This document shows, one piece after another, positions 8,363 through 16,836 of a stretch of DNA of 64,000 nt (position 1 is the stretch's first letter; each line of letters starts with the position of its first letter). This DNA comes from Pseudomonas sp. H9. Its GTDB lineage: Bacteria; Pseudomonadota; Gammaproteobacteria; Pseudomonadales; Pseudomonadaceae. The notes below the pieces were generated by a model that searched no databases, had not been told where the DNA came from, and saw only the letters and a program-made list of their open reading frames with translations. The position numbers and the translations under genes are program-made. The DNA is taken from the NCBI RefSeq assembly GCF_004353925.1, contig NZ_SMOK01000021.1, forward strand, positions 62,001-126,000, in the 5' to 3' direction.

Positions 8363-9796
8363 TTACTCAGCCAGCTTGAAGGTGATGAAGCTGGCACGCC
8401 CCTGACGCAGAACGCGCATCGATACTGAACGGTTCTTCGGCAGTTCCTTGGCAATTTCAGTGAACTGCTTGGCCGAGAGGATCGCCTGATTGTTCAGGTG
8501 GCTGATCACGTCACCCGGACGCAGGCCGATCAACGCAGCAGGACCATCCTGCACTTCCTTGATGACCACGCCGCCCTTAAGCTCCAGCGTTTTCTTCTGC
8601 TCGGCCGTCAGGTCGGCCACGGAAACTCCGAGGCGATTACTGTTGCGCTCAACACTGCCGTTAGCGCTGGCGGTAATTTCAGCATCGTCATCCGGCAGCG
8701 CACCGACGGTGACATCCAGGCTTTGACGCTTGCCGTTGCGAATGATGTCCAGCTTGGCCGTGGCGCCATCTTTCAGGCTGCCAACCAGGTGCGGCAAGTC
8801 AGCGGACATGACGATCGGCTGGCCGTTCATGCTCAGGATCACGTCGCCTACCTGCAGGCCGCCTTTGGCCGCTGGGCCATCTTCCAGCACCTGGGCTACC
8901 AGCGCGCCGGCCGGTTTGTCCAGGCCGAAGGACTCAGCCAGGTCCTTGTTGACTTCCTGAATCACCACACCCAGCCAGCCACGGCTAACCTTGCCGTCTT
9001 TCTTCAACTGGTTGGAGACATCAATCGCCACGTCGATCGGGATGGCGAACGACAGGCCCATGAAACCACCGGAACGGGTGAAGATCTGCGAGTTGATACC
9101 CACCACTTCGCCATTCATGTTGAACAGCGGGCCACCGGAGTTACCGGGGTTGATCGCCACGTCGGTCTGGATGAATGGCACATAGGTGTCGTTCGGCAAG
9201 GTACGGCCCTTGGCACTGACGATACCTTTGGTCACCGAATGGTCAAAGCCAAACGGCGAACCGATGGCCAGCACCCACTCGCCGACTTTGAGCTTCTCGG
9301 AGTCGCCCAGCTTCACCGTCGGCAGGTTCTTGCCATCGACCTTGAGCAGTGCCACGTCGGTACGTGGGTCGGTACCGACCAGTTTGGCTTGCAGCTCGCT
9401 GCGGTCAGACAGGCGCACGATAATTTCGTCGGCGTCGGCGACCACGTGGTTGTTGGTCAGGACGTAACCGTCGCTGGAAATGATGAAGCCCGAACCCAGC
9501 GACTGTGCTTCACGCTGGCGGTCACCACGCGGGGAACGCGGCTGCTGCGGCATGTTGCGTTCAAAGAACTCGCGGAACATCGGCGGCAGGCCTTCGAGGT
9601 CTGGCATTTGCCCCGTCGCGTAGCGGCGATCAGGCAACTTCTGCTTGGTACTGATGTTCACCACCGCAGGCGAAGCCTGCTCGACCAGGGTGGTGAAGTC
9701 CGGCAGGGCTTCGGCCTGGGCAGCGGTGGCCACCTGACCGAGCATGAGCACGGCGGCGAACAACGATAGGTAGGTTTTCAAGCGTGGTATTGACAT
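8363..9796 (-). CDS. mucD: Periplasmic serine protease MucD (DegP/HtrA family)
   Basis: This is a 477-residue HtrA protease with a signal peptide ending near A28 (AAQA). The trypsin-like domain carries the triad H117 (TNNHVV), D147 (TDVALLK) and S220 (GNSGGPL). Two PDZ domains follow (about 265-355 and 375-470). In Pseudomonas, MucD degrades misfolded periplasmic proteins and dampens AlgU activation. It is the last gene of the algU operon and lies 170 bp after mucB, with no mucC between. Confidence 0.95.
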   Translation of the reverse strand: MSIPRLKTYLSLFAAVLMLGQVATAAQAEALPDFTTLVEQASPAVVNISTKQKLPDRRYATGQMPDLEGLPPMFREFFERNMPQQPRSPRGDRQREAQSLGSGFIISSDGYVLTNNHVVADADEIIVRLSDRSELQAKLVGTDPRTDVALLKVDGKNLPTVKLGDSEKLKVGEWVLAIGSPFGFDHSVTKGIVSAKGRTLPNDTYVPFIQTDVAINPGNSGGPLFNMNGEVVGINSQIFTRSGGFMGLSFAIPIDVAIDVSNQLKKDGKVSRGWLGVVIQEVNKDLAESFGLDKPAGALVAQVLEDGPAAKGGLQVGDVILSMNGQPIVMSADLPHLVGSLKDGATAKLDIIRNGKRQSLDVTVGALPDDDAEITASANGSVERNSNRLGVSVADLTAEQKKTLELKGGVVIKEVQDGPAALIGLRPGDVISHLNNQAILSAKQFTEIAKELPKNRSVSMRVLRQGRASFITFKLAE

Positions 9797-9966
9797 ACGG
9801 CTCCCGTCACATCGAGCGTGGTTAGCAGTAGGGCCCTGCAGACGCAGGAAAGGCCAGACCCCGAAAGGACTGACCTATAGAAAAATTCTGAGTTTTTTGC
9901 AAACTGCAAAGCTTGCTAATCATGTCAGCCAAGGAATCCTCGACCGGCCAGCGCAGTATTTACTGT

Positions 9967-10932
9967 TCATTTTTGCGCCTGGGCATCCTGGGACCGCATC
10001 GACAGGGCAACTCGTTCGGCAGTACCGATCGGAATTTCCCCAACCACGGTGACCATCATCTCGCCTTTAGGCGTGGTCAAGCGCCGGGACACAGCGACCG
10101 TCGGCCCCAGCTGGGTGCGGATATCCGCTGCAGAACCGCCATCGAGCAGCTCAACGAACACCGAGAAGCGAGCCAGGCCATCATCGTACATCAGGCTGCT
10201 GACGGTGCCCTTACCTTGCGGATCTTTGCGCATGGAGCTGTTGACCAGTTCGAAACCTGGCGGAAGCCAGTCCGAACGCCAACCGGTGGCCGCTTGCGCT
10301 TCTTGCGTGGCGACCTGAGCAACAGGCTTGCACTGTTCACCCGCTTTAAGCTCGTCATCGGTCGGAGCGTCTTTGGTATCCAGGCGGGTGAACTGGAAGC
10401 GTTCCAGCAAGCGCCCCTTGTCATCGAGCATCAGCGATTTGAGTGGCAGGCCGGTTTCACGGTCCAGATGCAATTCAAACGCGTAGCGATGCTGATCACG
10501 CGGACTCAGGGTCACAATGACGGCTTGGCGATCAGCTACCCGGGACTTGCCAGCAATCCCAAGGTCATACCAGCTCATCAGTTTAAGAGGATCAAGTACT
10601 CGCGCGGTGGACTCCGGCGAACTCATCACGCCCGGTACCAGGTTTCCGCTTACGCACTGGGTACGCCCATCGACACGCACGACTTCCTGGGCTGAGCCAT
10701 CGAGCTGCAACAAGCGCTCGCTGACCTTGCCCTCCTGGACCCGGTGCCAGATGTCGTGGGTGGAGAAGCTGCCATTACGCTCGTAAACGAAAGTACCCTG
10801 ATAACTCTGCTGCTGTTCAGCCTGGGCCAACTTTTTCAGCCAATCGCCCGCTTCGGGCGAAGAGTTGGCAGCCAGGGCCGGCAGTGTCAGCCAGCCACCC
10901 AACAGCAGCGGTATGAGAGGTAGCGCGCGCAT
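9967..10932 (-). CDS. mucB: Sigma-E factor regulatory protein MucB (RseB family)
   Basis: This 321-residue periplasmic protein has a signal peptide cleaved near LPALAA, residues 20-22. The N-terminal MucB/RseB domain contains SYQGTFVYER and the C-terminal domain contains GWRSDWLPPGFELV. It binds the periplasmic part of MucA, shields it from AlgW cleavage and is thought to sense mislocalised lipopolysaccharide or lipoprotein. It starts 12 bp after mucA. Confidence 0.94.
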   Translation of the reverse strand: MRALPLIPLLLGGWLTLPALAANSSPEAGDWLKKLAQAEQQQSYQGTFVYERNGSFSTHDIWHRVQEGKVSERLLQLDGSAQEVVRVDGRTQCVSGNLVPGVMSSPESTARVLDPLKLMSWYDLGIAGKSRVADRQAVIVTLSPRDQHRYAFELHLDRETGLPLKSLMLDDKGRLLERFQFTRLDTKDAPTDDELKAGEQCKPVAQVATQEAQAATGWRSDWLPPGFELVNSSMRKDPQGKGTVSSLMYDDGLARFSVFVELLDGGSAADIRTQLGPTVAVSRRLTTPKGEMMVTVVGEIPIGTAERVALSMRSQDAQAQK

Positions 10933-10944
10933 GATCCTCCTTAC

Positions 10945-11535
10945 TTAACGGTTTTCCAGGCTGGCCGCGCGGGCATAAGGCAATGCGCTCTCAGTGCCCT
11001 TGAGGGCTGCTTCCTGAGCATGCTGGCGCAGATAGCCGGGCAGACGCTGGTCTTGCCAGCCGGATTGCCCCTGCAGCACGCCATTGGCCATCGGGCCTGG
11101 CTGTTCTGCACTCTCACTATAGCCTGCCAGCACGGCGGGGCCTTGAACTTGTGGTGCAATCACGCCTTGCTGGGCAGGTTGCTGCGCAGCCAGCTGAGCG
11201 CCACTGATTTCATCCTGGTTGTACAGGCGGACACCGGCCAGTACAGCGACGGTTACCGAAGCCGCAACAGCCAGACGCCCCAGGCTCCGCCAAGGACCAC
11301 GATTGACCTTGACCGGCGCGGCTTCGTCAGCCAGCGCAGCAGAGACAGCAGCGGCGATATCCAGTTGTGGCAGCACCAGTTCCTTGTGCATGGCCGCACG
11401 GGCAACCTGATAGCGCGACCAGGTGGCACGGGTTTCGGCATCATCGACGGCGTTCAACACCCGACGTAATTCCAGTTCGTCCGCTTCGTTATCCATTACC
11501 GCGGACAGCGATTCCTGCAACGCTTCACGACTCAT
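10945..11535 (-). CDS. mucA: Anti-sigma factor MucA
   Basis: This 196-residue single-pass membrane protein sequesters AlgU. The cytoplasmic RseA-type domain (about 1-75) begins MSREALQESLSAVMDNEAD. A membrane segment (about 88-105, AVAASVTVAVLAGVRL) leads to a periplasmic tail rich in Q, A and G. Regulated proteolysis of MucA releases AlgU. It lies 31 bp after algU. No truncation or frameshift like those of mucoid strains is seen. Confidence 0.95.
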   Translation of the reverse strand: MSREALQESLSAVMDNEADELELRRVLNAVDDAETRATWSRYQVARAAMHKELVLPQLDIAAAVSAALADEAAPVKVNRGPWRSLGRLAVAASVTVAVLAGVRLYNQDEISGAQLAAQQPAQQGVIAPQVQGPAVLAGYSESAEQPGPMANGVLQGQSGWQDQRLPGYLRQHAQEAALKGTESALPYARAASLENR

Positions 11536-11566
11536 GGCGGTTCCTCTCTTGGCTGTCGCCGCTGTC

Positions 11567-12148
11567 TCAGGTTTCCTGCAACAACGGCTGCAGGGCTTTA
11601 TCTATGGCCTCCCGAGCGCGGAAGATCCGGGAGCGCACGGTACCCACTGGACATTGCATGACGCTCGCAATGTCCTCGTAACTCAGACCATCGAATTCAC
11701 GTAAAGTTAACGCCGTACGTAAATCTTCTGGCAGTTGCTGAATGGTCCGATGGACGGTGCCTTCGATCTCATCTCGCAACAACGCACGCTCGGGGGACTC
11801 CAGATCCTTGAGGCCATGATCGCCGTCGTAAAATTCCGCATCCTCGGAACTTACATCGCTGTCCGGTGGCCGCCGACCGCGGGACACCAGATAGTTCTTT
11901 GCCGTGTTAATGGCAATGCGGTACAGCCAGGTATAAAAAGCGCTGTCTCCGCGAAAATTACCAAGCGCTCGGTAAGCTTTGATGAAAGCTTCCTGCGCCA
12001 CATCCTGGGCTTCATGGGTGTCGTGTACAAAACGCACGATCAACCCGAGAATCTTGTGCTGATACTTCAGCACCAACAGATCGAACGCTCGCCTGTCGCC
12101 ACGCTGCACGCGCTCGACAAGCTGCTGATCCTCTTCCTGGGTTAGCAT
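11567..12148 (-). CDS. algU: ECF sigma factor AlgU (RpoE/sigma-22)
   Basis: This 193-residue extracytoplasmic-stress sigma factor is nearly identical in remembered sequence to P. aeruginosa AlgU (MLTQEEDQQLVERVQRGD). Region 2 carries AQDVAQEAFIKAYRAL and region 4 carries LSYEDIASVMQCPVGTVRSRI. The ATG at 12148 is chosen because GAGGAG lies 5 nt upstream; a GTG two codons earlier sits inside that spacing. It controls envelope stress and exopolysaccharide genes and its own operon (algU-mucA-mucB-mucD). Confidence 0.97.
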   Translation of the reverse strand: MLTQEEDQQLVERVQRGDRRAFDLLVLKYQHKILGLIVRFVHDTHEAQDVAQEAFIKAYRALGNFRGDSAFYTWLYRIAINTAKNYLVSRGRRPPDSDVSSEDAEFYDGDHGLKDLESPERALLRDEIEGTVHRTIQQLPEDLRTALTLREFDGLSYEDIASVMQCPVGTVRSRIFRAREAIDKALQPLLQET

Positions 12149-12581
12149 GAACACTCCTCAGTAAACGTGAAGGAGCGTTGCGAGAAGCATCGTTCAGGCT
12201 TGCAACCATAGACTCGGGCTTTTCGCAAAAGTTCTCCCCTCCAAGCAAGTTTCCTGCGGCCCTTGGTCGGCTCGCACGAAAAACGCAGCGCGGTCACGGC
12301 CGGCTGCGTCGATAATCGGGTCTCGAATACGCCAACAGTACCTTGATTATGGGCTACTGCCATGCGTCGCCACGGCATTGTCGTGTGCGGGCAACCTTCT
12401 ATGGATATCCACACAGCATGGAAAGTTCCTTAGAAAGCGGCCAGGACTCTACAAGCGCCATTGGAAATCAGGGCCTTGAGGCTGCTATAAATGCAGCCGG
12501 TCCAGATTCACGATAGTTTCACAATGCCATACGCGCCTGACTATTGTGCCGATCCCCCCCTTCAGATACTAGTGTCCTGAC
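12149..12581. promoter_or_regulatory. Divergent control region algU/nadB
   Basis: This 433-bp gene-free stretch holds the promoters for algU (leftward) and nadB (rightward). Besides the clear AlgU-type promoter annotated separately, a second leftward GAACTT is present (12423-12428) with a weak TCCAT 17 bp downstream. P. aeruginosa algU also has several promoters. No other open frame in it looks coding. Confidence 0.5.
12208..12234 (-). promoter_or_regulatory. AlgU (sigma-E type) autoregulatory promoter
   Basis: On the minus strand, GAACTT (12229-12234) and TCTAT (12208-12212) are separated by exactly 16 bp. This matches the GAACTT-N16-TCTNA consensus for AlgU/RpoE. It is about 60 bp upstream of the algU start, as expected for autoregulation. 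Confidence 0.8.
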
Positions 12582-14198
12582 ATGAGCCAACAATTCCAAC
12601 ATGATGTCCTCGTGATCGGCAGCGGCGCCGCTGGTCTGAGCCTGGCGCTGAACCTTCCCGGTCATTTGCGCATCGCCGTGCTCAGCAAGGGCGATCTTGC
12701 CAACGGTTCGACTTATTGGGCCCAGGGCGGCGTTGCTGCCGTTCTGGACGACACCGATACCGTTCAATCACACGTCGAAGACACCCTCAATGCAGGGGGC
12801 GGCCTGTGCCATGAAGACGCCGTGCGCTTCACCGTCGAGCACAGCCGTGAAGCCATCCAGTGGCTGATCGACCAAGGCGTACCCTTCACCCGTGATGAAC
12901 ACGCCAGCGTCGATGACGGCGGCTTCGAGTTCCACCTGACCCGCGAAGGCGGCCACAGCCACCGACGCATAATCCACGCTGCCGATGCCACTGGCGCGGC
13001 GATTTTCACCACGTTGCTGGCCCAGGCACGGCAACGCACGAATATTGAACTGCTGGAACAACGGGTCGCCGTTGACTTGATCACCGAGCGACGCCTGGGT
13101 CAGGAGGGTGACCGCTGCCTGGGCGCTTACGTACTCAACCGCAATACCGGTGAAGTCGATACCTACGGCGCACGCTTCACCGTGCTTGCCACCGGTGGTG
13201 CAGCCAAGGTTTATCTGTACACCAGCAATCCCGATGGCGCATGCGGCGATGGCATTGCCATGGCCTGGCGTGCCGGCTGCCGGGTCGCCAACCTGGAATT
13301 CAATCAGTTCCACCCGACCTGCCTTTATCACCCGCAGGCCAAGAGCTTCCTGATCACTGAAGCCTTGCGTGGCGAAGGCGCCTTGTTGCGCCTGCCCAAC
13401 GGCGAGCGCTTCATGCCACGTTTCGATCCGCGCGAAGAACTGGCACCGCGCGACATCGTGGCCCGCGCTATCGACCATGAAATGAAGCGCCTGGGCGTGG
13501 ACTGCGTGTATCTGGACATCAGCCACAAACCTGACGACTTCATCAAAAGCCACTTCCCGACCATGTATGAACGCTGCCTGGCGTTTGGCATCGACATCAC
13601 CCGCCAGCCGATCCCGGTGGTACCGGCGGCGCATTACACCTGCGGCGGTGTTATGGTCGACGACCGTGGCCACACCGATGTACCCGGCCTCTACGCCATT
13701 GGCGAAACCAGCTTCACCGGCCTGCACGGTGCTAACCGCATGGCCAGCAATTCACTGCTTGAATGCTTCGTCTACGGTCGCGCCGCCGCCAACGACATCG
13801 AAGCGAATCTGGACCAGGTGACCATGCCACGGGCACTGCCCTGCTGGGATGCCAGCCAGGTCACCGATTCTGACGAGGACGTGATCATCGCGCACAACTG
13901 GGACGAACTGCGGCGATTCATGTGGGACTACGTAGGGATCGTGCGCACCAGCAAACGCCTGCAACGCGCCGAGCACCGGGTGCGTTTGCTGCTGGATGAA
14001 ATCGATGAGTTCTACAGCAACTACAAGGTCAGCCGCGACCTGATCGAGCTGCGCAACCTGGCCCAGGTGGCCGAGCTGATGATTCGTTGCGCCATGCAAC
14101 GCAAGGAAAGCCGGGGCTTGCATTACACCCTGGACTATCCCGGTATGCTCAGCGAAGCCCGCGACACTATTCTGCAGCCGCCCACCTACGCCGACTGA
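12582..14198 (+). CDS. nadB: L-aspartate oxidase
   Basis: This 538-residue FAD enzyme oxidises L-aspartate to iminoaspartate, the first step of de novo NAD synthesis. The N-terminal dinucleotide fold is VLVIGSGAAGLSLAL, followed by STYWAQGGVAAVL. The active-site segment is EFNQFHPTCLYHP, with HYTCGGVMVDDRGHTDVPGLYAIGE split across later motifs. The succinate dehydrogenase-like C-terminal helical domain is complete. It is transcribed divergently from algU, and its last 32 bp overlap the converging ygfX. Confidence 0.97.
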   Translation: MSQQFQHDVLVIGSGAAGLSLALNLPGHLRIAVLSKGDLANGSTYWAQGGVAAVLDDTDTVQSHVEDTLNAGGGLCHEDAVRFTVEHSREAIQWLIDQGVPFTRDEHASVDDGGFEFHLTREGGHSHRRIIHAADATGAAIFTTLLAQARQRTNIELLEQRVAVDLITERRLGQEGDRCLGAYVLNRNTGEVDTYGARFTVLATGGAAKVYLYTSNPDGACGDGIAMAWRAGCRVANLEFNQFHPTCLYHPQAKSFLITEALRGEGALLRLPNGERFMPRFDPREELAPRDIVARAIDHEMKRLGVDCVYLDISHKPDDFIKSHFPTMYERCLAFGIDITRQPIPVVPAAHYTCGGVMVDDRGHTDVPGLYAIGETSFTGLHGANRMASNSLLECFVYGRAAANDIEANLDQVTMPRALPCWDASQVTDSDEDVIIAHNWDELRRFMWDYVGIVRTSKRLQRAEHRVRLLLDEIDEFYSNYKVSRDLIELRNLAQVAELMIRCAMQRKESRGLHYTLDYPGMLSEARDTILQPPTYAD

Positions 14199-14619
14199 AC
14201 TTCAGGCGCACGCGCAGGCGCCGGTGTTGCACCGGCTCCAGCGCGTCATGGGTGATCGTCAAACCTTCACTGCAAAAACGCCCCGGCCTGCGGTAGCGCA
14301 GCACAATCAAGCCCGGCAGGGCCAGGCTGTCGGGGCGTAACTGGACGGGCTGCCAACCCTGGGCACGGCTGAACACCTGCCAGCCATCCCGATCACGGCG
14401 CAAACCACTGACTGCACAAGGATGGCTGAGCAGAATACGCCGGGGAATCACCCAGCCAGCGTGCAGCAGGCACAGTGTCATGCCCATCACCTGCTGCCAC
14501 ACAGGTACCTGCAAAAGGCTCAGTGCCAGCAACGCCAGCAACTGACTGGCCAGGTAGGCCGCCAGCAAGGTTGTCGAACCTTGCCAGCGACACACGAATT
14601 GCTCACTTGGGCTGGACAC
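14167..14619 (-). CDS. YgfX-like membrane protein (partner of SdhE)
   Basis: This is a protein of about 150 residues with two adjacent N-terminal membrane segments (about 16-55) and a basic cytosolic tail (RRLRVRLKFSRRRW). The GTG start at 14619 (VSSPSEQF) lies inside the sdhE 3' end, a 17-bp overlap that implies coupling. Proteins of this type (YgfX/CptA, DUF1434) are encoded next to sdhE in many gammaproteobacteria. A role in flavinylation or a toxin role has been proposed for E. coli but is unsettled. Its 3' end overlaps nadB antisense by 32 bp. Confidence 0.75.
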   Translation of the reverse strand: MSSPSEQFVCRWQGSTTLLAAYLASQLLALLALSLLQVPVWQQVMGMTLCLLHAGWVIPRRILLSHPCAVSGLRRDRDGWQVFSRAQGWQPVQLRPDSLALPGLIVLRYRRPGRFCSEGLTITHDALEPVQHRRLRVRLKFSRRRWAAAE

Positions 14620-14857
14620 GATCCAGGATGATGCGAACCATACGCTGCAGCTCAGGGTCTTCGGACTCACTGCGCTCCATGAACCAACCGAACAGGTCCT
14701 GGTCTTCGCAGCCCAGCAGGCGCCAGTACAGGTCGCGGTCTTCCTGGCTCAAGGTTGAATAGACCTCCTGACTGAAAGGCACCAGCAACACGTCCAGTTC
14801 GAGCATGCCGCGGCGGCTGTGCCAAAAGAGCCGATTGAGTTCAATTTGTTCGACCAT
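14603..14857 (-). CDS. sdhE: FAD assembly factor SdhE (CptB/YgfY)
   Basis: This is a small five-helix protein of 84 residues that promotes covalent FAD attachment to succinate dehydrogenase. The invariant RGM-x-E segment is seen in FWHSRRGMLELD, followed by LLGCEDQDLFGWFM. It is upstream of and overlapping the ygfX-like gene and divergent from ygfZ, a common arrangement. Its closeness to nadB, a homologue of the Sdh flavoprotein subunit, is noted but not known to matter. Confidence 0.93.
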   Translation of the reverse strand: MVEQIELNRLFWHSRRGMLELDVLLVPFSQEVYSTLSQEDRDLYWRLLGCEDQDLFGWFMERSESEDPELQRMVRIILDRVQPK

Positions 14858-15022
14858 GGAGCCCTCCTAAAATAGGCCGCCAGTATACAGAGCCAGCGCC
14901 CGAGGGACACGAGACGTTGGTCCGTAGGTGTGAGCAAATAATGACAGAGGAACGCGCTCAACTACCTATTTTGCCAACAGCGCTCTATCATGTGCCCCAG
15001 TCTTACTACCCTGCGATGTCCC

Positions 15023-15964
15023 ATGGCCGATTCCGCTTTTTACTGCACCCTATCCCACGAAGGCGTCCTCGCCGTCCGCGGCTCGGACGCTGGCAAGTTC
15101 CTGCAAGGCCAACTGACCTGCAACCTTAACTACCTCAACGACAGCACCAGCAGCCTCGGCGCTCGGTGCATGGTCAAAGGTCGTATGCAGTCGAGCTTTC
15201 GCATCCTGCCAGACGGCGACGGTTTCTTGCTGGCGATGACCCGCGAGCTGCTCGAAGCGCAACTGGCCGACCTGAAGAAGTACGCAGTGTTCTCCAAAGC
15301 CAAGCTGACCGATGACAGCGATGCCTGGGTTCGCTTCGGCTTGCAGGCCGGCGAAGCAGCGCTACAAGCACTGGGCCTTGAAGTACCGGGCCAGATTGAC
15401 GCCATCAGCCGACATGACAGGCTGATCGCCATTGCCGTCTCGCCAGGTCGCATCGAACTATGGGTACCGGCTGAACAGGCTGGCAACGTCCAGGCGCAAC
15501 TGGCGGAACAACTGCCACAAGGGGCGCTGAACGACTGGTTGCTCGGGCAAATCCGCGCCGGTATTGGCCAGGTCATGGCGCAGACCCGCGAACTGTTCAT
15601 TCCACAAATGATCAACCTGCAGGCCGTGGGCGGTGTCAGCTTCAAGAAAGGCTGCTACACCGGCCAGGAAATCGTTGCGCGCATGCAGTACCTGGGCAAA
15701 CTCAAGCGTCGCCTGTACCGGGTTGCCTTGGCCAGCGACAGCTTGCCCGAACCCGGCACTGAGATTTTTTCGCCCACGCATGGCTCTTCCGTCGGTGAAG
15801 TCGTGCTGGCGGCGCGCAGCGCCGAAGGCAGTGAACTGCTGGCCGTTTTGACCGCTGACGCGGTAGAAGACAACAACCTGCACCTGGGCAGTGCCGACGG
15901 CCCTCGCCTGGAGCTGTTAACGTTGCCTTATGAGCTGGACCGCGACCGCGAGATCCAGCGCTGA
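15023..15964 (+). CDS. ygfZ: tRNA-modifying/Fe-S repair protein YgfZ (folate-binding)
   Basis: This 313-residue glycine-cleavage-T-like protein takes part in Fe-S enzyme maintenance in a tetrahydrofolate-dependent way. The family hallmark K-G-C-Y-x-G-Q-E is present as KKGCYTGQEIVAR, with C211. The start is placed at the ATG of MADSAFYC (15023). The codons before it look like leader, with no family similarity. It is divergent from sdhE and followed by a terminator. Confidence 0.93.
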   Translation: MADSAFYCTLSHEGVLAVRGSDAGKFLQGQLTCNLNYLNDSTSSLGARCMVKGRMQSSFRILPDGDGFLLAMTRELLEAQLADLKKYAVFSKAKLTDDSDAWVRFGLQAGEAALQALGLEVPGQIDAISRHDRLIAIAVSPGRIELWVPAEQAGNVQAQLAEQLPQGALNDWLLGQIRAGIGQVMAQTRELFIPQMINLQAVGGVSFKKGCYTGQEIVARMQYLGKLKRRLYRVALASDSLPEPGTEIFSPTHGSSVGEVVLAARSAEGSELLAVLTADAVEDNNLHLGSADGPRLELLTLPYELDRDREIQR

Positions 15965-15974
15965 GCCAGCTTTA

Positions 15975-16002
15975 CCCCAGCGCCTGTCGGGCTGGGGTTC
16001 TC
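15975..16002 (+). terminator. Terminator after ygfZ
   Basis: CCCCAGC (15975-15981) pairs with GCTGGGG (15991-15997), a 7-bp stem with a 9-nt loop, followed by a mixed pyrimidine run (TTCTCCTT). Confidence 0.65.
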
Positions 16003-16026
16003 CTTGAATTGCGCTAGAGATTTACG

Positions 16027-16836
16027 ATGAACAAGCTGGCCGAGATGGTCCAGGCCCAGTTACTGGCCGCCATCGACAACGATGACCTGGTACTGCCGAC
16101 CTTGCCGGAGGTCGCCCTGAGCATCCGCGAGGCCGCCGAAGACAGCGAGATCAGCGTCAGCGCCCTGAGCAAGGTCATTGGCCGCGACGCCGCCCTGTCG
16201 GCCCGCCTGATCAAGGTAGTGAATAGCCCACTGCTGCGCGCCAGCGTCGAAGTCACCGACCTGCAGACCGCGGTCACCCGCCTTGGCATCAATTACAGCT
16301 GCAACCTGGCCGTTGGCCTGGTGATCGAGCAGATCTTCCACGCCCGCTCCGAGGTGGTGGAAAAGAAAATGCGCGAAATCTGGGCCACCAGCCTGGAAGT
16401 GGCCGGCATCAGCTATGAACTCTGCCTGCGCTATACCCAACTCAAACCTGATCAAGGCGCCCTCGCCGGGCTGGTTCACCAGATTGGCGTGCTGCCGATC
16501 CTGATTTACGCCGAAGAACACAACGAGCTGCTCTCCGACCCGGTGTGCCTGAACTATGTCATCGACCAGATCCACCCGGCGCTGGGTGACAAAATTCTCA
16601 GCAGCTGGGAGTTTCCCGAACAATTGGTGAGTTTGCCCGGCCAGGTGCTGGACCTGGACCGCGGCAGCGATCGCGTCGACTACGTCGACATCGTGCAGAT
16701 TGCCCGCGCCTTGAGCCCTGCCCTGGGCAAGTCCCGACCACTGGCGGCACTGCCCGCGTACCGCCACCTGGGGCTGCCGACCGGAACCGAATTGGTGGCC
16801 AGTGAATTGCTCTATGCCCGGTCGATGTTCCGTTAG
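16027..16836 (+). CDS. HDOD-domain signalling protein
   Basis: This is a 269-residue protein made essentially of one HDOD domain. LPTLPEVALSIREAAED is at about 19-35 and DAALSARLIKVVNSPLLR follows, with a later GLVHQIGVLPIL. HDOD proteins lack the full HD metal site and act in signalling or stress regulation; the target here is unknown. The gene stands alone, 62 bp after ygfZ, and its last 4 bp overlap the converging tctE. Confidence 0.85.
   Translation: MNKLAEMVQAQLLAAIDNDDLVLPTLPEVALSIREAAEDSEISVSALSKVIGRDAALSARLIKVVNSPLLRASVEVTDLQTAVTRLGINYSCNLAVGLVIEQIFHARSEVVEKKMREIWATSLEVAGISYELCLRYTQLKPDQGALAGLVHQIGVLPILIYAEEHNELLSDPVCLNYVIDQIHPALGDKILSSWEFPEQLVSLPGQVLDLDRGSDRVDYVDIVQIARALSPALGKSRPLAALPAYRHLGLPTGTELVASELLYARSMFR

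Noticed and set aside
8198..8428. Small plus-strand frame of 76 codons across REP pair 2
   Set aside because: It is translated REP and terminator sequence plus the antisense end of mucD.
12141..12414. Two short minus-strand frames in the algU leader
   Set aside because: They lie over the AlgU promoter, have no ribosome sites and no recognisable protein features.
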